A DNA stretch of 64,000 bases, from assembly GCA_017513445.1 (NCBI GenBank), contig JAFXFS010000001.1:1-64000 (forward strand), written 5' to 3'. How positions within the stretch are numbered: the stretch's first letter is position 1; each line of letters starts with the position of its first letter. A program made the translations under genes and the position numbers. A model generated the notes under the pieces. That model had not been told where the DNA came from. It searched no databases and saw only the letters and a program-made list of their open reading frames with translations. Below are positions 33,577 through 43,030 of this stretch, one piece after another. Source of the stretch: Bacteroidales bacterium (lineage in GTDB: Bacteria > Bacteroidota > Bacteroidia > Bacteroidales > UBA932).

Positions 33577-34398
33577 TTATTGCTTTTTTATAGCAGCTGG
33601 TTTCTTGCGTACATATGAGTAAACAAGCATTATGATACCGGCAATGATGAATGGAACAGATAGCCATTGTCCCATATTCAAAGACATTCCCTCTTCAAAT
33701 GCAACTTGTGGCTCTTTAATGTATTCAATAAGGAATCTCATTCCAAATAGCACAATTAGGAATACACCAAATGTCCAACCCTCTTTAAGTTTAGGAAGTC
33801 TATACTTATAGTTAAGTAATAATCCAACTCCTAAAAATAGATAACTCAAAGCTTCGTAAAGCTGTGTAGGGTGTTTGGCAACAGTTTCTCCTCTCAACTC
33901 AAAGATAAATCCCCAAGGAAGATTTGTAGGATTACCATAGATCTCTGAGTTCATTAGGTTGCCCAGACGAATCATACAACCTGCAAAGGCAACTGCTATA
34001 ACTAATCTGTCAATCAGCCAAAGATAGCTGAAACCATATTTTTTCCCATACTTGTGTACATACCACCAAACAGCAACAAGGACTCCAATAGCACCTCCGT
34101 GCGATGCCAAACCGCCCTCCCATACCTTCAGAATCCTGATAGGGTTGGCAAGGTAGATTGATGGTTCATAGAATAGACAGTGACCAAGTCTTGCCCCTAC
34201 AATTGTACCTATTAAAAGTGCATAAAGTAGTGGATCTAATAGATTTTGAGGAAGCCCCTCTCTTTTATAATACCACTTAAAGATTGCATATCCGATAACA
34301 AAACCTAATAAGAATAGTACCGAATAGTATCTTAATCCAAAATTACCTAAGGTAAAAATGAATGGATCGACATTCCAATTAATGGCTAATAAATTCAT
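33577..34398 (-). CDS. lgt: Prolipoprotein diacylglyceryl transferase
   Basis: Inner-membrane enzyme that adds diacylglycerol to the lipobox cysteine, first step in making the many lipoproteins of this window. Seven membrane segments; GGLASHGGAIG and the Lgt signature GCMIRLGNLMNSEIYG are present. 273 aa from the ATG at 34396-34398; an in-frame TTG two codons upstream is less likely. 10 nt after the methyltransferase gene. Confidence 0.95.
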   Translation of the reverse strand: MNLLAINWNVDPFIFTLGNFGLRYYSVLFLLGFVIGYAIFKWYYKREGLPQNLLDPLLYALLIGTIVGARLGHCLFYEPSIYLANPIRILKVWEGGLASHGGAIGVLVAVWWYVHKYGKKYGFSYLWLIDRLVIAVAFAGCMIRLGNLMNSEIYGNPTNLPWGFIFELRGETVAKHPTQLYEALSYLFLGVGLLLNYKYRLPKLKEGWTFGVFLIVLFGMRFLIEYIKEPQVAFEEGMSLNMGQWLSVPFIIAGIIMLVYSYVRKKPAAIKKQ

Positions 34399-34408
34399 AA
34401 TCAATTAT

Positions 34409-35338
34409 TTATCTTTTTAATCTAACAAATACGCTTAGTGGAAGTTCCTTGCCGAAACTATCTTTAAGTATTAACTCTCCATTTTCAATACTCTTATAAT
34501 TCTTCTCTCCACTCTTAGGATCTTCTGTGAGGTTAAAAGCACATTTAACCAATGTTTGAGCCAGCACAGATGAATATCCGTTAGAGTATAGATTCAAAAC
34601 AAGAAAACTATTTTTAGGTGCCAGAATCTGGGCACAATTTTGAAGAATGTCGAAAAGACACTCATCAAGTTTCCACTTTTCTCCATCAGGACCGTGTCCA
34701 TAAGCAGGGGGATCCAGAATAATTCCGTTGTAGAGATTGCCTCTACGTACCTCTCTCTTTACAAATTTAAGAGCATCTTCGAGAATCCATCTTACATTTT
34801 CAAGACCACTTAACTCCATATTGGTTCTTGCCCAAGTAACGACCTGTTTAACAGAATCAAGGTGTGTAACAATTGCACCAGAACATCTTGCAGCAAGAGA
34901 AGCAGCTCCTGTATATGCAAAAAGGTTCAGCACTTTAGGTTGAGCAACGCTCTCTTTTAATTCATTTACACTATTGTAGATAAAATCCCAGTTAGGTGCC
35001 TGCTCAGGAAAAACTCCTACGTGTTTGAAAGAGGTTAGTCCAAGTCTTAATTTGAAAGAGGGAGCATTATTATATGAGATAACCCATTGGTCATTCATCC
35101 TTTTCAATCTCTTCCAGGTACCACTATCCTCTTTACCTGCTTTACCAAATCCAGCTCCTGTAATAAATTGAGTGTGAGCTATTTGTTTCCATTTGTCCTC
35201 GCTCAATGATTTATTCCAAAGTGCCTTTGGCTCAGGCCTTATCATAGTATATGGACCGAATCTTTCCAGCTTCTCAAAGTTGCCGGAATCTATCAATTCG
35301 TAATCTTTCCAATTAACTGAAGGTGACTCTAATAACAT
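34409..35338 (-). CDS. Class I SAM-dependent methyltransferase (RlmI/RlmK-like)
   Basis: 309 aa. A beta-rich N-terminal part, then a Rossmann domain: SAM motif I VLNLFAYTGAASLAA, VTHLDSVKQVVTWA, and motif IV ILDPPAYGHGPDGEKW. This fits the Methyltrans_SAM family of rRNA methyltransferases, but it lacks an evident PUA domain, so the exact RNA target is unknown. It is followed by lgt at 10 nt. Confidence 0.85.
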   Translation of the reverse strand: MLLESPSVNWKDYELIDSGNFEKLERFGPYTMIRPEPKALWNKSLSEDKWKQIAHTQFITGAGFGKAGKEDSGTWKRLKRMNDQWVISYNNAPSFKLRLGLTSFKHVGVFPEQAPNWDFIYNSVNELKESVAQPKVLNLFAYTGAASLAARCSGAIVTHLDSVKQVVTWARTNMELSGLENVRWILEDALKFVKREVRRGNLYNGIILDPPAYGHGPDGEKWKLDECLFDILQNCAQILAPKNSFLVLNLYSNGYSSVLAQTLVKCAFNLTEDPKSGEKNYKSIENGELILKDSFGKELPLSVFVRLKR

Positions 35339-35360
35339 CTTATTTACAATTATTCGGCCT

Positions 35361-35368
35361 CAAAGATA
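35361..35368 (-). promoter_or_regulatory. Predicted -7 box of the methyltransferase-lgt pair
   Basis: Minus strand reads TATCTTTG, 22 nt before the ATG. Confidence 0.55.
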
Positions 35369-35388
35369 CTTATTATTTATTTTTTATC

Positions 35389-35396
35389 TAATTTTG
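35389..35396 (+). promoter_or_regulatory. Predicted -7 box of pgk
   Basis: TAATTTTG, implying a 60-nt leader. It lies 20 nt from the divergent box for the methyltransferase. Confidence 0.5.
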
Positions 35397-35464
35397 TGGG
35401 TTGAACTTTTTCATTAATATGAGAAAAAGTGTTTTTTTGAATAACATTTATAACTATTTTAGAT

Positions 35465-36712
35465 ATGCAAAGTATTGATACTTACAATTTTAGTGGCAAA
35501 AAAGCCATTGTTAGAGTTGACTTCAACGTTCCTCTAAACGAAGAGTTCCAAATTACTGACGATACTCGTATCAGAGCAGCAATCCCAACTTTGAAGAAAG
35601 TTTTGAGCGGTGGTGGTGCTTTGATTATTATGTCTCACTTGGGAAGACCAAAGGGAGTAACTGAAAAATTCTCACTAAAACATATTATCGGTCGTGTTGA
35701 GGAGTATCTCGGAGTTAAGGTACAATTTGCTGAGGATTGTATGAAGGCACACGAACAAGCTGCAGCACTAAAGAGTGGTGAAGTTCTTCTTCTTGAAAAC
35801 CTACGTTTCTATGCAGAGGAGGAGGGTAAACCAAGAGTTGCTGCTGATGTTACTGAAGAGGAGAAAAAAGCTGCCAAAGCAGCTGTGAAAGAGAGCCAAA
35901 AAGAGTTCGTTAAGACATTGGCATCATACGCTGACTGCTATATCAACGATGCATTTGGTACTGCACACAGAGCTCACGCTTCAACTGCATTAATCGCTGC
36001 TTACTTCCCTAATGACAAGATGTTCGGTTATGTAATGGAGGGCGAAATCAAAGCAATTGATAAAGTTTTGAATAATCCTGCACGTCCTTTGACAGCTATC
36101 TTGGGTGGAGCTAAGGTCTCTTCAAAGATTGGTATTATTCACAACCTTTTGGATAGAGTTGATAACTTGATTATTTGTGGTGGAATGGTTTACACATTCG
36201 TTAAAGCATTAGGCGGACACGTAGGAAACTCTATCTGCGAAGATGATCAAATTGAAACAGCAAAAGCTATCCTTGCCAAAGCAGAAGAGAAAGGTGTTGA
36301 TTTGGATATTCGTAGAGATGTTGTTGTTGCTGATGATTTTGACAACGATGCAAATACTCAAATCGTATGTAACTTTGAAATTCCAGATGGTTGGGAAGCT
36401 ATGGACGCATCTCCTGCTTCAGTTGAAAAATGGGCAAAAATTATTGATGAATCAAAAACTATCCTTTGGAATGGTCCATTAGGAGTATTTGAGAAACCTA
36501 ATTTTGCAAAATCAACAAATGCTATGGCTGAACTTTTGGCTAAGGCAACTGAAAAAGGTGCATTTACATTGGTAGGTGGTGGTGACTCTGTTGCTGCTGT
36601 TACTCAAATGGGTTATGCTGATAAAGTAAGCTATGTTTCAACAGGTGGTGGTGCTATGTTAGAGTACCTTGAAGGTATCGAACTACCTGGTATTAAGGCA
36701 ATTAGAGAATAA
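35465..36712 (+). CDS. pgk: Phosphoglycerate kinase
   Basis: Glycolytic enzyme making ATP from 1,3-bisphosphoglycerate. Substrate loop [16 protein letters not shown], the hinge regions, and nucleotide segment GGGDSVAAV near the C-terminus are all present. 415 aa is normal. The lipoprotein gene after it starts with GTG 2 nt past the stop, so it may be read through from pgk. Confidence 0.97.
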   Translation: MQSIDTYNFSGKKAIVRVDFNVPLNEEFQITDDTRIRAAIPTLKKVLSGGGALIIMSHLGRPKGVTEKFSLKHIIGRVEEYLGVKVQFAEDCMKAHEQAAALKSGEVLLLENLRFYAEEEGKPRVAADVTEEEKKAAKAAVKESQKEFVKTLASYADCYINDAFGTAHRAHASTALIAAYFPNDKMFGYVMEGEIKAIDKVLNNPARPLTAILGGAKVSSKIGIIHNLLDRVDNLIICGGMVYTFVKALGGHVGNSICEDDQIETAKAILAKAEEKGVDLDIRRDVVVADDFDNDANTQIVCNFEIPDGWEAMDASPASVEKWAKIIDESKTILWNGPLGVFEKPNFAKSTNAMAELLAKATEKGAFTLVGGGDSVAAVTQMGYADKVSYVSTGGGAMLEYLEGIELPGIKAIRE

Positions 36713-36714
36713 TA

Positions 36715-38208
36715 GTGAAAACAGTATTATCCTTTACAAATAGCGGACTTCACGAAAATAGGTGGAGCCGCTTTTTAATTCATTCGCTATTTGCATTGTT
36801 GCTTGTAGTGAGTGTTTCGAGTTGTGGTGCGATTAAGCCAGTTGAAGATCCGGAGAAGGAGAATGATTACTCACTTCACTCATTCTCGTTTGATGCTTCA
36901 ATAAATGGAGCAGCAGGAATGACCTCATCATCTTTAGTCAGAATTAATCCTAAGAGTAATTTGATCTATTTTACTGTAAATGAGGGATCAGATTTAACAA
37001 AACTTATTCCAACTGTAACATCTGGAGAGGGAACGAGAATTTATATCAATGGAGCTCCTGTTGAGTCAGGTAAGAGTGTTGTGGATTTTTCCGAGACCTC
37101 TACTTTGGTTCTGGAATCAGAAGATGGTCGAATCAATAAGTACCTTATTTGTGGTAAGCCAGGAAATAGAGCAATTGATGACGCTGTTTATAATCTTATG
37201 ATTAGATATGATATTCCTGGAGTTTCAATTTCTGCAAATGTTGATGAAGAGTTAGCATACTCTTATGGTTATGGTTTTGCGAATACTGTAACAAAGGAGA
37301 GAGTTACACCAAATCACCTATTCAGATTGGCAAGTATCAGTAAGTCACAGACTGCACTATGTATAATGACATTGGTAGAGCAGGGAAAACTTAAATTATC
37401 AGACAGATTGTTTGGTGAGGGTGGTATTTTCGAAGAGGAGTTAGGAACAGATTTGGTGGATGGTGCCGAAAATGTGACAGTTCAAAATATGTTAGAGCAC
37501 GCTTCTGGCTGGAAAGGGGAGCATATTTTCAGTAATTATGTTAACGGAAGTGCTGTTTTGAGAGGTAAAGATGTTTTGGGAAGAATGAAATATGTTGTTC
37601 AAAATGTACCTTTGACATATCAACCTGGAACAAGATACTCATACTATAATATGGGCTATGGCCTCTTGGGAGAGGTTATCAAGAAGATCTCTGGTAAAGA
37701 GTACGAAGATTTTCTACGCGAAGATGTATATGCAAAAGCTGGAGTTAAAGATATCTGGTGTGGTGGAGATCAATTTCATCGTCGTGAAAATGAGGTAGTT
37801 TACTACTCTCAAGATGGTCGTGACGGATATGGAAATGATATGGAGTTGATTCAGTCCCTTGGTGGATTGATTGCCAGCGGTCCAGAGTTAATGAAGGTAA
37901 TGGCATCAATTGATTATGGAACAAAGGTTCCGGATATCCTATCAAAAGAGACACTTGATGTGATGTACACCCCATCTGTGGCATCTCCAGGACAATATTC
38001 AAAAGGATGGAGAACTAATCACACAGTATTTACAAATTGGGAAAATTATCACGGAGGTAATTTGGCTGGAACAGCCACTCTTTGGTATAGAAGTACAGAT
38101 GGTACAGCCGCTGTAATTCTTTGTAACTCAAGAAATTATGAGAGTTATTTTGATACAGCTCTATTTGATGTGTTAGCTGTAATACAGAAAAATGTTAAAA
38201 ATCTTTAG
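36715..38208 (+). CDS. Serine beta-lactamase-like lipoprotein hydrolase
   Basis: 497 aa. Basic N-terminus, hydrophobic stretch (about 20-36) and lipobox VSSC with Cys37: a lipoprotein. Residues about 52-147 form a DUF5018-like Ig domain. Then a class C beta-lactamase-type domain: SxxK at Ser207-Lys210 (ASISKSQ), the Tyr motif YSYYNMGYG and the third motif YHGGN. The family covers esterases, D-aminopeptidases and PBP-like enzymes; antibiotic resistance should not be assumed. The GTG start at 36715 lies 2 nt after pgk. Its 3' end overlaps the convergent DAHP synthase gene by 14 nt. Confidence 0.85.
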   Translation: MKTVLSFTNSGLHENRWSRFLIHSLFALLLVVSVSSCGAIKPVEDPEKENDYSLHSFSFDASINGAAGMTSSSLVRINPKSNLIYFTVNEGSDLTKLIPTVTSGEGTRIYINGAPVESGKSVVDFSETSTLVLESEDGRINKYLICGKPGNRAIDDAVYNLMIRYDIPGVSISANVDEELAYSYGYGFANTVTKERVTPNHLFRLASISKSQTALCIMTLVEQGKLKLSDRLFGEGGIFEEELGTDLVDGAENVTVQNMLEHASGWKGEHIFSNYVNGSAVLRGKDVLGRMKYVVQNVPLTYQPGTRYSYYNMGYGLLGEVIKKISGKEYEDFLREDVYAKAGVKDIWCGGDQFHRRENEVVYYSQDGRDGYGNDMELIQSLGGLIASGPELMKVMASIDYGTKVPDILSKETLDVMYTPSVASPGQYSKGWRTNHTVFTNWENYHGGNLAGTATLWYRSTDGTAAVILCNSRNYESYFDTALFDVLAVIQKNVKNL

Positions 38209-39247
38209 TTTGTTTTTCGATAGAGGCTTGGTGTATAAGTTTGAAAAGATTTGACACGAAGTCGCTATCGAGACCAAGCTCTTGCCCGCTTTTAATAGCG
38301 CTCTCTAAAACTTTTCCCCATCTCTCTCGTTGAAGGATAGATGAATTATTCATCTTTTTTAACTCACCAATCTCTTTAACTATCTCCATTCTTTGGGATA
38401 ATAGTTCAATAAGTGCGTTATCAATACCATCAATTTGAGAACGCAACTCCTCCAATTTAATACTATATGATGAGTCAGTTGATGTACTATAATCAACTTT
38501 AAGATTGTCGATAAGTTTTTTTAACTCATCTGGCGTAATTTGTTGATTTGCATCGCTTTTTGCCGTTTCTGGAGAGATATGGCTCTCAATAAAAAGGCCA
38601 TCAAATCCCAAAAGCATCGCTTTTTGAGATAGTTCAGTCACATATTGCTTATCGCCAGATAGATGACTTGGATCACAAAGCAGGGTAATTGCGGGGTATC
38701 TCTGTTTTAGGTCGATAGGTAGTTGCCATTGAGGCATATTTCTATATTTACCCTTTCCATAATAGGAGAATCCTCTGTGAATAGCACCAACCCTCTCAAC
38801 ACCGGCAAGCAGAACTCTTTCAATAGCTCCGCACCATAATTCAAGATCCGGGTTTATAGGATTTTTTATTAGAATAGTAGTATCTACACCTTTTAGAGCT
38901 TCTGCAATCTCTTGGACAAGAAACGGGTTAGTAGTACTTCTTGCCCCAATCCATAAAATATCAATACCATTTTTAAGAGCAAGTTCTATATGCTCGGCAT
39001 TGGCAACCTCTGTTGCTATTTTTAGATTATCTCTCTTTTTAATCTCGGAAATCCACTCTAATCCCTCTTCTCCAATACCTTGGAAACTATATGGATTGGT
39101 TCGTGGTTTCCAGATGCCAACTCTTACTGCATCAACGTAATCCTTAATGGCATCTATAGTAGAAAAAAGTTGTTCCCGAGACTCTGCACTGCAGGGCCCA
39201 GAAACAACTATTGGTCTTTTTGTTTTATGGAAACAGTTGGAAATCAA
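38195..39247 (-). CDS. Fused DAHP synthase-chorismate mutase
   Basis: 350 aa, bifunctional. DAHP synthase domain (about 1-250, class Ibeta type): VVSGPCSAESREQ, IWKPRTNPYSFQGIG, IGARSTTNP, CDPSHLSG. A short linker is followed by a type II (AroQ) chorismate mutase domain (about 262-350): LRSQIDGIDNALIELLSQRMEIVKEIGELK. The fusion puts entry into the shikimate route and the branch to Phe/Tyr on one chain, allowing feedback via the mutase domain. frr lies 4 nt upstream. Confidence 0.93.
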   Translation of the reverse strand: MISNCFHKTKRPIVVSGPCSAESREQLFSTIDAIKDYVDAVRVGIWKPRTNPYSFQGIGEEGLEWISEIKKRDNLKIATEVANAEHIELALKNGIDILWIGARSTTNPFLVQEIAEALKGVDTTILIKNPINPDLELWCGAIERVLLAGVERVGAIHRGFSYYGKGKYRNMPQWQLPIDLKQRYPAITLLCDPSHLSGDKQYVTELSQKAMLLGFDGLFIESHISPETAKSDANQQITPDELKKLIDNLKVDYSTSTDSSYSIKLEELRSQIDGIDNALIELLSQRMEIVKEIGELKKMNNSSILQRERWGKVLESAIKSGQELGLDSDFVSNLFKLIHQASIEKQTKDF

Positions 39248-39251
39248 ACCT

Positions 39252-39815
39252 TTATACGGTCATTATCTCTTTCTCTTTTGCTGCAAGAAGTTCATCAATC
39301 TTCTTTGAGAAAGCATCTGTCTCTTTTTGAATTGATGTCTCAGAATCTTTTACTATATCCTCAGGCATACCTGTTTTTTGCAACTTTTTAAGAGTCTCAA
39401 TAGCATCACGGCGAGCATTTCTAACACTTACTTTAGCATTTTCACCAGCAGCTTTTGATTTTTTAACAAGCTCTTTACGACGCTCTTCTGTCAAAGCAGG
39501 AACATTGATACGGATGCTTTCGCCATTGTTTTGTGGAGTAAATCCTAAGTTTGCATCAATAATTGCCTTCTCAATAGCGTGTAGCATACTTTTCTCCCAA
39601 GGTTGGATAATCATAGTCTTAGCATCAGGAGCTGTAATACTTGCTACTTGAGGTATTGGAGTCATAGATCCGTAGTAATTTACCATAACAGGATTAAATA
39701 CAGCTGTATTTGCTTTACCTGCTCTGTAAGATTTCAAATCTTCATCCAAATAATCAACTGCATCATTCATCTTTGATTTAGCAGCTGCAATAATTTCTTT
39801 AGCTTTTTCTATCAT
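39252..39815 (-). CDS. frr: Ribosome-recycling factor
   Basis: Splits post-termination ribosomes with EF-G. RAGKANTAVFNPVMVNYYGSMTPI, PWEKSMLHAIEKAI, and RINVPALTEERRKELVK are family hallmarks. 187 aa. 21 nt after pyrH, the conserved pyrH-frr pair. Confidence 0.97.
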   Translation of the reverse strand: MIEKAKEIIAAAKSKMNDAVDYLDEDLKSYRAGKANTAVFNPVMVNYYGSMTPIPQVASITAPDAKTMIIQPWEKSMLHAIEKAIIDANLGFTPQNNGESIRINVPALTEERRKELVKKSKAAGENAKVSVRNARRDAIETLKKLQKTGMPEDIVKDSETSIQKETDAFSKKIDELLAAKEKEIMTV

Positions 39816-39836
39816 AATGGTATAATTTAATAATTC

Positions 39837-40544
39837 TTAATTATGGATAGTTGTTCCAACATTCTCACCATCAAGCAATTTGATAAGGTTGCCTTTGGTT
39901 GTCGAGTCGTAAACAATAATGTTCATATTATTCTCGCTGCAAAGTGTAAAAGCAGTCTGGTCCATAATTCTTAGGTTTTCATCCAAAGCACGTTCGAATG
40001 TCAATTCCTGATATTTGACTGCATCCGGATTCTTAACAGGATCGCAGTTATATACGCCATCAACTTTTGTTCCCTTAAGTAAGGCATCTGCTCCAATTTC
40101 ACAAGCTCTCAAGGCGGCAGCTGAATCGGTTGTAAAGAATGGATTTCCTGTACCACCAGCAATGATTGCCACTCCACCTCTATTCATATAATCTAAAACC
40201 TCATCGCGCATATAGTATTTAGCCATTGGTCTCATTGGGGTAGAAGTAAATACCTCAGCATCAACGCCTTGATCCTTAATTCCCAAAGAAAGTGCGATGC
40301 TGTTAATAACTGTTGCAAGCATTCCCATCTGGTCGCCTCTTACTCTATCAAAACCAAGTTTTGCACCTTGTGCTCCTCTAAAAATGTTGCCACCACCAAT
40401 AACGATAGCTATCTGTACACCCTTTTTTGTGGCTGCTGCAATCTCTTCAGCGAAATTGTTAATTACATCTTGATCCAGACCTGCACCATCGGGACCACCG
40501 AGTGCTTCGCCACTAAGTTTTAGTAAAATTCTTTTTAAAGTCAT
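39837..40544 (-). CDS. pyrH: Uridylate kinase
   Basis: Phosphorylates UMP to UDP; amino-acid-kinase fold. LKLSGEALGG, VIGGGNIFRG, GGTGNPFFTTDSAAALRA are present. 235 aa, hexameric family. It leads the pyrH-frr-DAHP synthase run. Confidence 0.97.
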   Translation of the reverse strand: MTLKRILLKLSGEALGGPDGAGLDQDVINNFAEEIAAATKKGVQIAIVIGGGNIFRGAQGAKLGFDRVRGDQMGMLATVINSIALSLGIKDQGVDAEVFTSTPMRPMAKYYMRDEVLDYMNRGGVAIIAGGTGNPFFTTDSAAALRACEIGADALLKGTKVDGVYNCDPVKNPDAVKYQELTFERALDENLRIMDQTAFTLCSENNMNIIVYDSTTKGNLIKLLDGENVGTTIHN

Positions 40545-40565
40545 AAAATTTGATAATAAACTTTA

Positions 40566-40573
40566 CAAAAATA
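40566..40573 (-). promoter_or_regulatory. Predicted -7 box of pyrH
   Basis: Minus strand reads TATTTTTG, 22 nt before the ATG. Confidence 0.5.
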
Positions 40574-40605
40574 ACCAAATATTATGATTTTTACAACTTA
40601 CCGAT

Positions 40606-40613
40606 TATATTTG
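40606..40613 (+). promoter_or_regulatory. Predicted -7 box of the cytochrome b gene
   Basis: TATATTTG, 46 nt before the ATG. Confidence 0.65.
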
Positions 40614-40658
40614 CATAACAAAACCTAAAAATTGAAATACTAATCAAATATTAAAAAT

Positions 40659-41324
40659 ATGGCTAACATATTCAAATCATCAATCGGTAAGAAACTCATT
40701 ATGAGTATCTCTGGATTATTCTTAATCCTATTTTTGCTTATACACGCAACTATTAACTCACTTTACATCTTTAGTAAAGAGGGATTTATTACAGGCTGCG
40801 AAATTATGGGTTCGCCAATCATTGGCATTATGGTTCCTATTCTTGCTGCCGGCTTTGTAATTCACATTGTTTACGCTTTCATTCTAACTGCTCAAAACCT
40901 TAATGCTCGTGGCGGTTATAAGAGATATGAAGTTGCAAACAAAGCAGCTACCGATTCTTGGGCAGCTCGCAATATGATTGTTTTGGGAGTTATCGTTCTT
41001 GGTGTTCTAGCTTTCCACTTAACTCACTTCTGGGCTGATATGCAACTTAAAGAGTGGATGGGTGCTCACGCAGTAGATCCAATTCTACTAATGGAAACTA
41101 CTTTCAAATCACCTATCGTAGTTGCTATATATCTTATTTGGTTTGTTGCTCTTTGGTTCCACCTAACTCACGGTTTCTGGAGTGCTTTCCATACTATTGG
41201 TATGAACAATAATGTTTGGATGAAACGACTAAAAGTTCTTTCTTACATCTTCGCAACTATCATCGCTGGTGCATTTGCAGCTGTAGCAATCGTTGCTTGT
41301 TTAAGAGCTAATGGCATAATGTAA
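40659..41324 (+). CDS. Fumarate reductase/succinate dehydrogenase cytochrome b subunit
   Basis: 221 aa membrane anchor of a diheme, B-type (Wolinella-like) complex. Five membrane helices; likely heme ligands among His29, His69, His120 and His168, with extra His at 123, 171 and 178. In Bacteroidales this subunit is usually followed directly by the flavoprotein and iron-sulfur genes. Here a strong terminator (41348-41382) and a repeat array follow, so the partners must be elsewhere or absent. Confidence 0.92.
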   Translation: MANIFKSSIGKKLIMSISGLFLILFLLIHATINSLYIFSKEGFITGCEIMGSPIIGIMVPILAAGFVIHIVYAFILTAQNLNARGGYKRYEVANKAATDSWAARNMIVLGVIVLGVLAFHLTHFWADMQLKEWMGAHAVDPILLMETTFKSPIVVAIYLIWFVALWFHLTHGFWSAFHTIGMNNNVWMKRLKVLSYIFATIIAGAFAAVAIVACLRANGIM

Positions 41325-41347
41325 TTTCAAATTATTAATTCAATATA

Positions 41348-41382
41348 GAGGGGCTGAACCATTGGTTTGGCCTCTTTTTTTT
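41348..41382 (+). terminator. Rho-independent terminator after the cytochrome b gene
   Basis: GAGG...CTGAACC/GGTTTGG...CCTC stem with ATT loop, then eight T. It begins 24 nt after the stop. Confidence 0.85.
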
Positions 41383-41383
41383 G

Positions 41384-41647
41384 CGTCATTCCCGAACCCA
41401 CAACGATCCTCCCGTCATTCCCGAACTTGCTTCGGGAATCTGATATAGATTGCCGCACTTCGTGCAGCAATGACGCACCATATTTTGTCATTCCCGAACT
41501 TGCTTCGGGAATCTTTCCCTGCAATAGGGCTATAAAAAGATTCCCGCGACTGCTTCGCAGCCGCAGGAATGACGTATATCTGCCCCTCAGGAATGACGTA
41601 TATCGGGTTCCTCAGGAATGACGTATATTAGATTCCATTAGGAATGG
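41384..41647. repeat. Palindromic repeat array, second copy of the family
   Basis: Hairpins at 41413-41441 and 41487-41514 (ATTCCCGA/TCGGGAAT, both with CGAACTTGCTTCGG), 41447-41475 (TTGCCGCAC/GTGCAGCAA) and 41538-41574 (ATTCCCGCG type, imperfect). A partial unit lies at 41384-41400. It ends with three copies of CAGGAATGACGTATAT (41564, 41588, 41613; period 24-25). It fills nearly the whole gap between the cytochrome b terminator and the barrel gene. No ORF or promoter seen. Confidence 0.8.
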
Positions 41648-41676
41648 ATGTAAGCGTTCTACACAAGAGTATCAAA

Positions 41677-43020
41677 TTAGAAAAGAAATCCTGTATTGAT
41701 ATAGAATGCACCTGATCCATCCTGTGCATCAAGACATCTTGCATACTCTAGTGCAACGATAAAGTTTCTGTTCATTATAAATCTGAACCCTGCACCAGCT
41801 GACATATGAAGTTTGTCATATCCAATCTGTTGGATATATTTTGAATACTCATCAGCGAACGCACCTGTTTTGTTTGAGTTTTCGATGCCTTTAATCACTT
41901 TTGCTCCATCAAAGAAACCGCTAAGAGCTAAGCTGATATTTTGATTGAATAGAGTAAAATCTACAAATCTCCAACGTAGCTCTGTGTTGAAGAAACCAGT
42001 ATGTGCACCCTGTACACGGTTTGCTTTTAGTCCTCTTACAGTACGATATCCACCGATACCAGTTCTGTCATAATTTGGACCTACAATAGTGTAATATGGT
42101 AAAACATACCAAGGTGCATTTCCTATAAATCCTTGATAATTAAGTCTATAAGCAAAAACTAGCTTATCACTTGCAATAGGAATATAGTGTCTGAAGGTAG
42201 CATTGATTTTATTGTAGGGGTGAGTTGTGCCAAGAAAACTTGGAGCTACAATTGCGTGAGCTTCTGCCCATATACCTCTTGATGGAGAGTTCTCAACATC
42301 CCTGCTATCATACATAACGCCAAAACGGATTGCTGATGATACACCTCCATTCATTTGACTATCAGGGATTATACCCCATTTGTTGTAAAGGTTAAGCAGT
42401 GATTGACTATTTGCATCTTCTGATTCAAAAAGAGATGTTTTGAAGTATGTAAAGTGATATCCTGCTTCCCAATAAAGGTTATCTGTAATCTCTCCGATAA
42501 GGTCAACCTTAAAGTTAGGAGTAAGACGAGTCATACGATAAAAACCACCTTTTTTATCCTTCTCTGGGTCATAAATGGCTTCATAGCCATTAAATCCGTA
42601 GAATGGAAGAGCTTTATCATAAACTACATTTGCAGATGCACAAAGTCGTGTACCAGGAAATATCTCCTTTTTGTCGTACGATAAAATATATTGTTGGCTA
42701 CCTCTTGTGTATGCAGCTGCTTCAATATACCAGCTTGAAATAGGATTTGGATATTTTGAACCATCTCCAAAGTTGTAAATATTCAAAATTGCACCATATT
42801 CAAATCCTTTGTCTGCATCGAATGCGACAGCAGGAATTGGACCGAAAGAGAGTCCCTTTTTCGGATTAGCATATTCGGACTTTGTAATAACGCTATCAGG
42901 AGCAACAAACTCCTGTTTTTCGGTTTTTCTAATCTCTGTATCGTTATTCTTGATTTCTTGAGCCTGTGTTGCAAGTCCGACTAAAGAGCAAAACAGTAAA
43001 ATAAGCATTAATCGTTTCAT
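41677..43020 (-). CDS. Omp85-type outer-membrane barrel (BamA/TamA family, barrel only)
   Basis: 447 aa with signal peptide (MKRLMLILLFCSLVGLATQAQ). No room for POTRA domains: after a short acidic spacer (to about residue 55) the barrel starts. GGYRTVRGLKANR is the family's conserved loop-6-like VRGF/Y element, and the last residues FYINTGFLF form the terminal strand. It is therefore a POTRA-less relative, with a lipid or enzyme-presenting role possible; not BamA itself. The ATG at 43018-43020 begins the signal. It follows the acyltransferase gene by 10 nt. Confidence 0.82.
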   Translation of the reverse strand: MKRLMLILLFCSLVGLATQAQEIKNNDTEIRKTEKQEFVAPDSVITKSEYANPKKGLSFGPIPAVAFDADKGFEYGAILNIYNFGDGSKYPNPISSWYIEAAAYTRGSQQYILSYDKKEIFPGTRLCASANVVYDKALPFYGFNGYEAIYDPEKDKKGGFYRMTRLTPNFKVDLIGEITDNLYWEAGYHFTYFKTSLFESEDANSQSLLNLYNKWGIIPDSQMNGGVSSAIRFGVMYDSRDVENSPSRGIWAEAHAIVAPSFLGTTHPYNKINATFRHYIPIASDKLVFAYRLNYQGFIGNAPWYVLPYYTIVGPNYDRTGIGGYRTVRGLKANRVQGAHTGFFNTELRWRFVDFTLFNQNISLALSGFFDGAKVIKGIENSNKTGAFADEYSKYIQQIGYDKLHMSAGAGFRFIMNRNFIVALEYARCLDAQDGSGAFYINTGFLF

Positions 43021-43030
43021 AATCAATTAG

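Noticed and set aside
36715..38208. Serine hydrolase as an antibiotic-resistance beta-lactamase
   Set aside because: The fold family is mostly esterases and peptidases; the lipoprotein with an Ig domain has no specific class C resistance signature.
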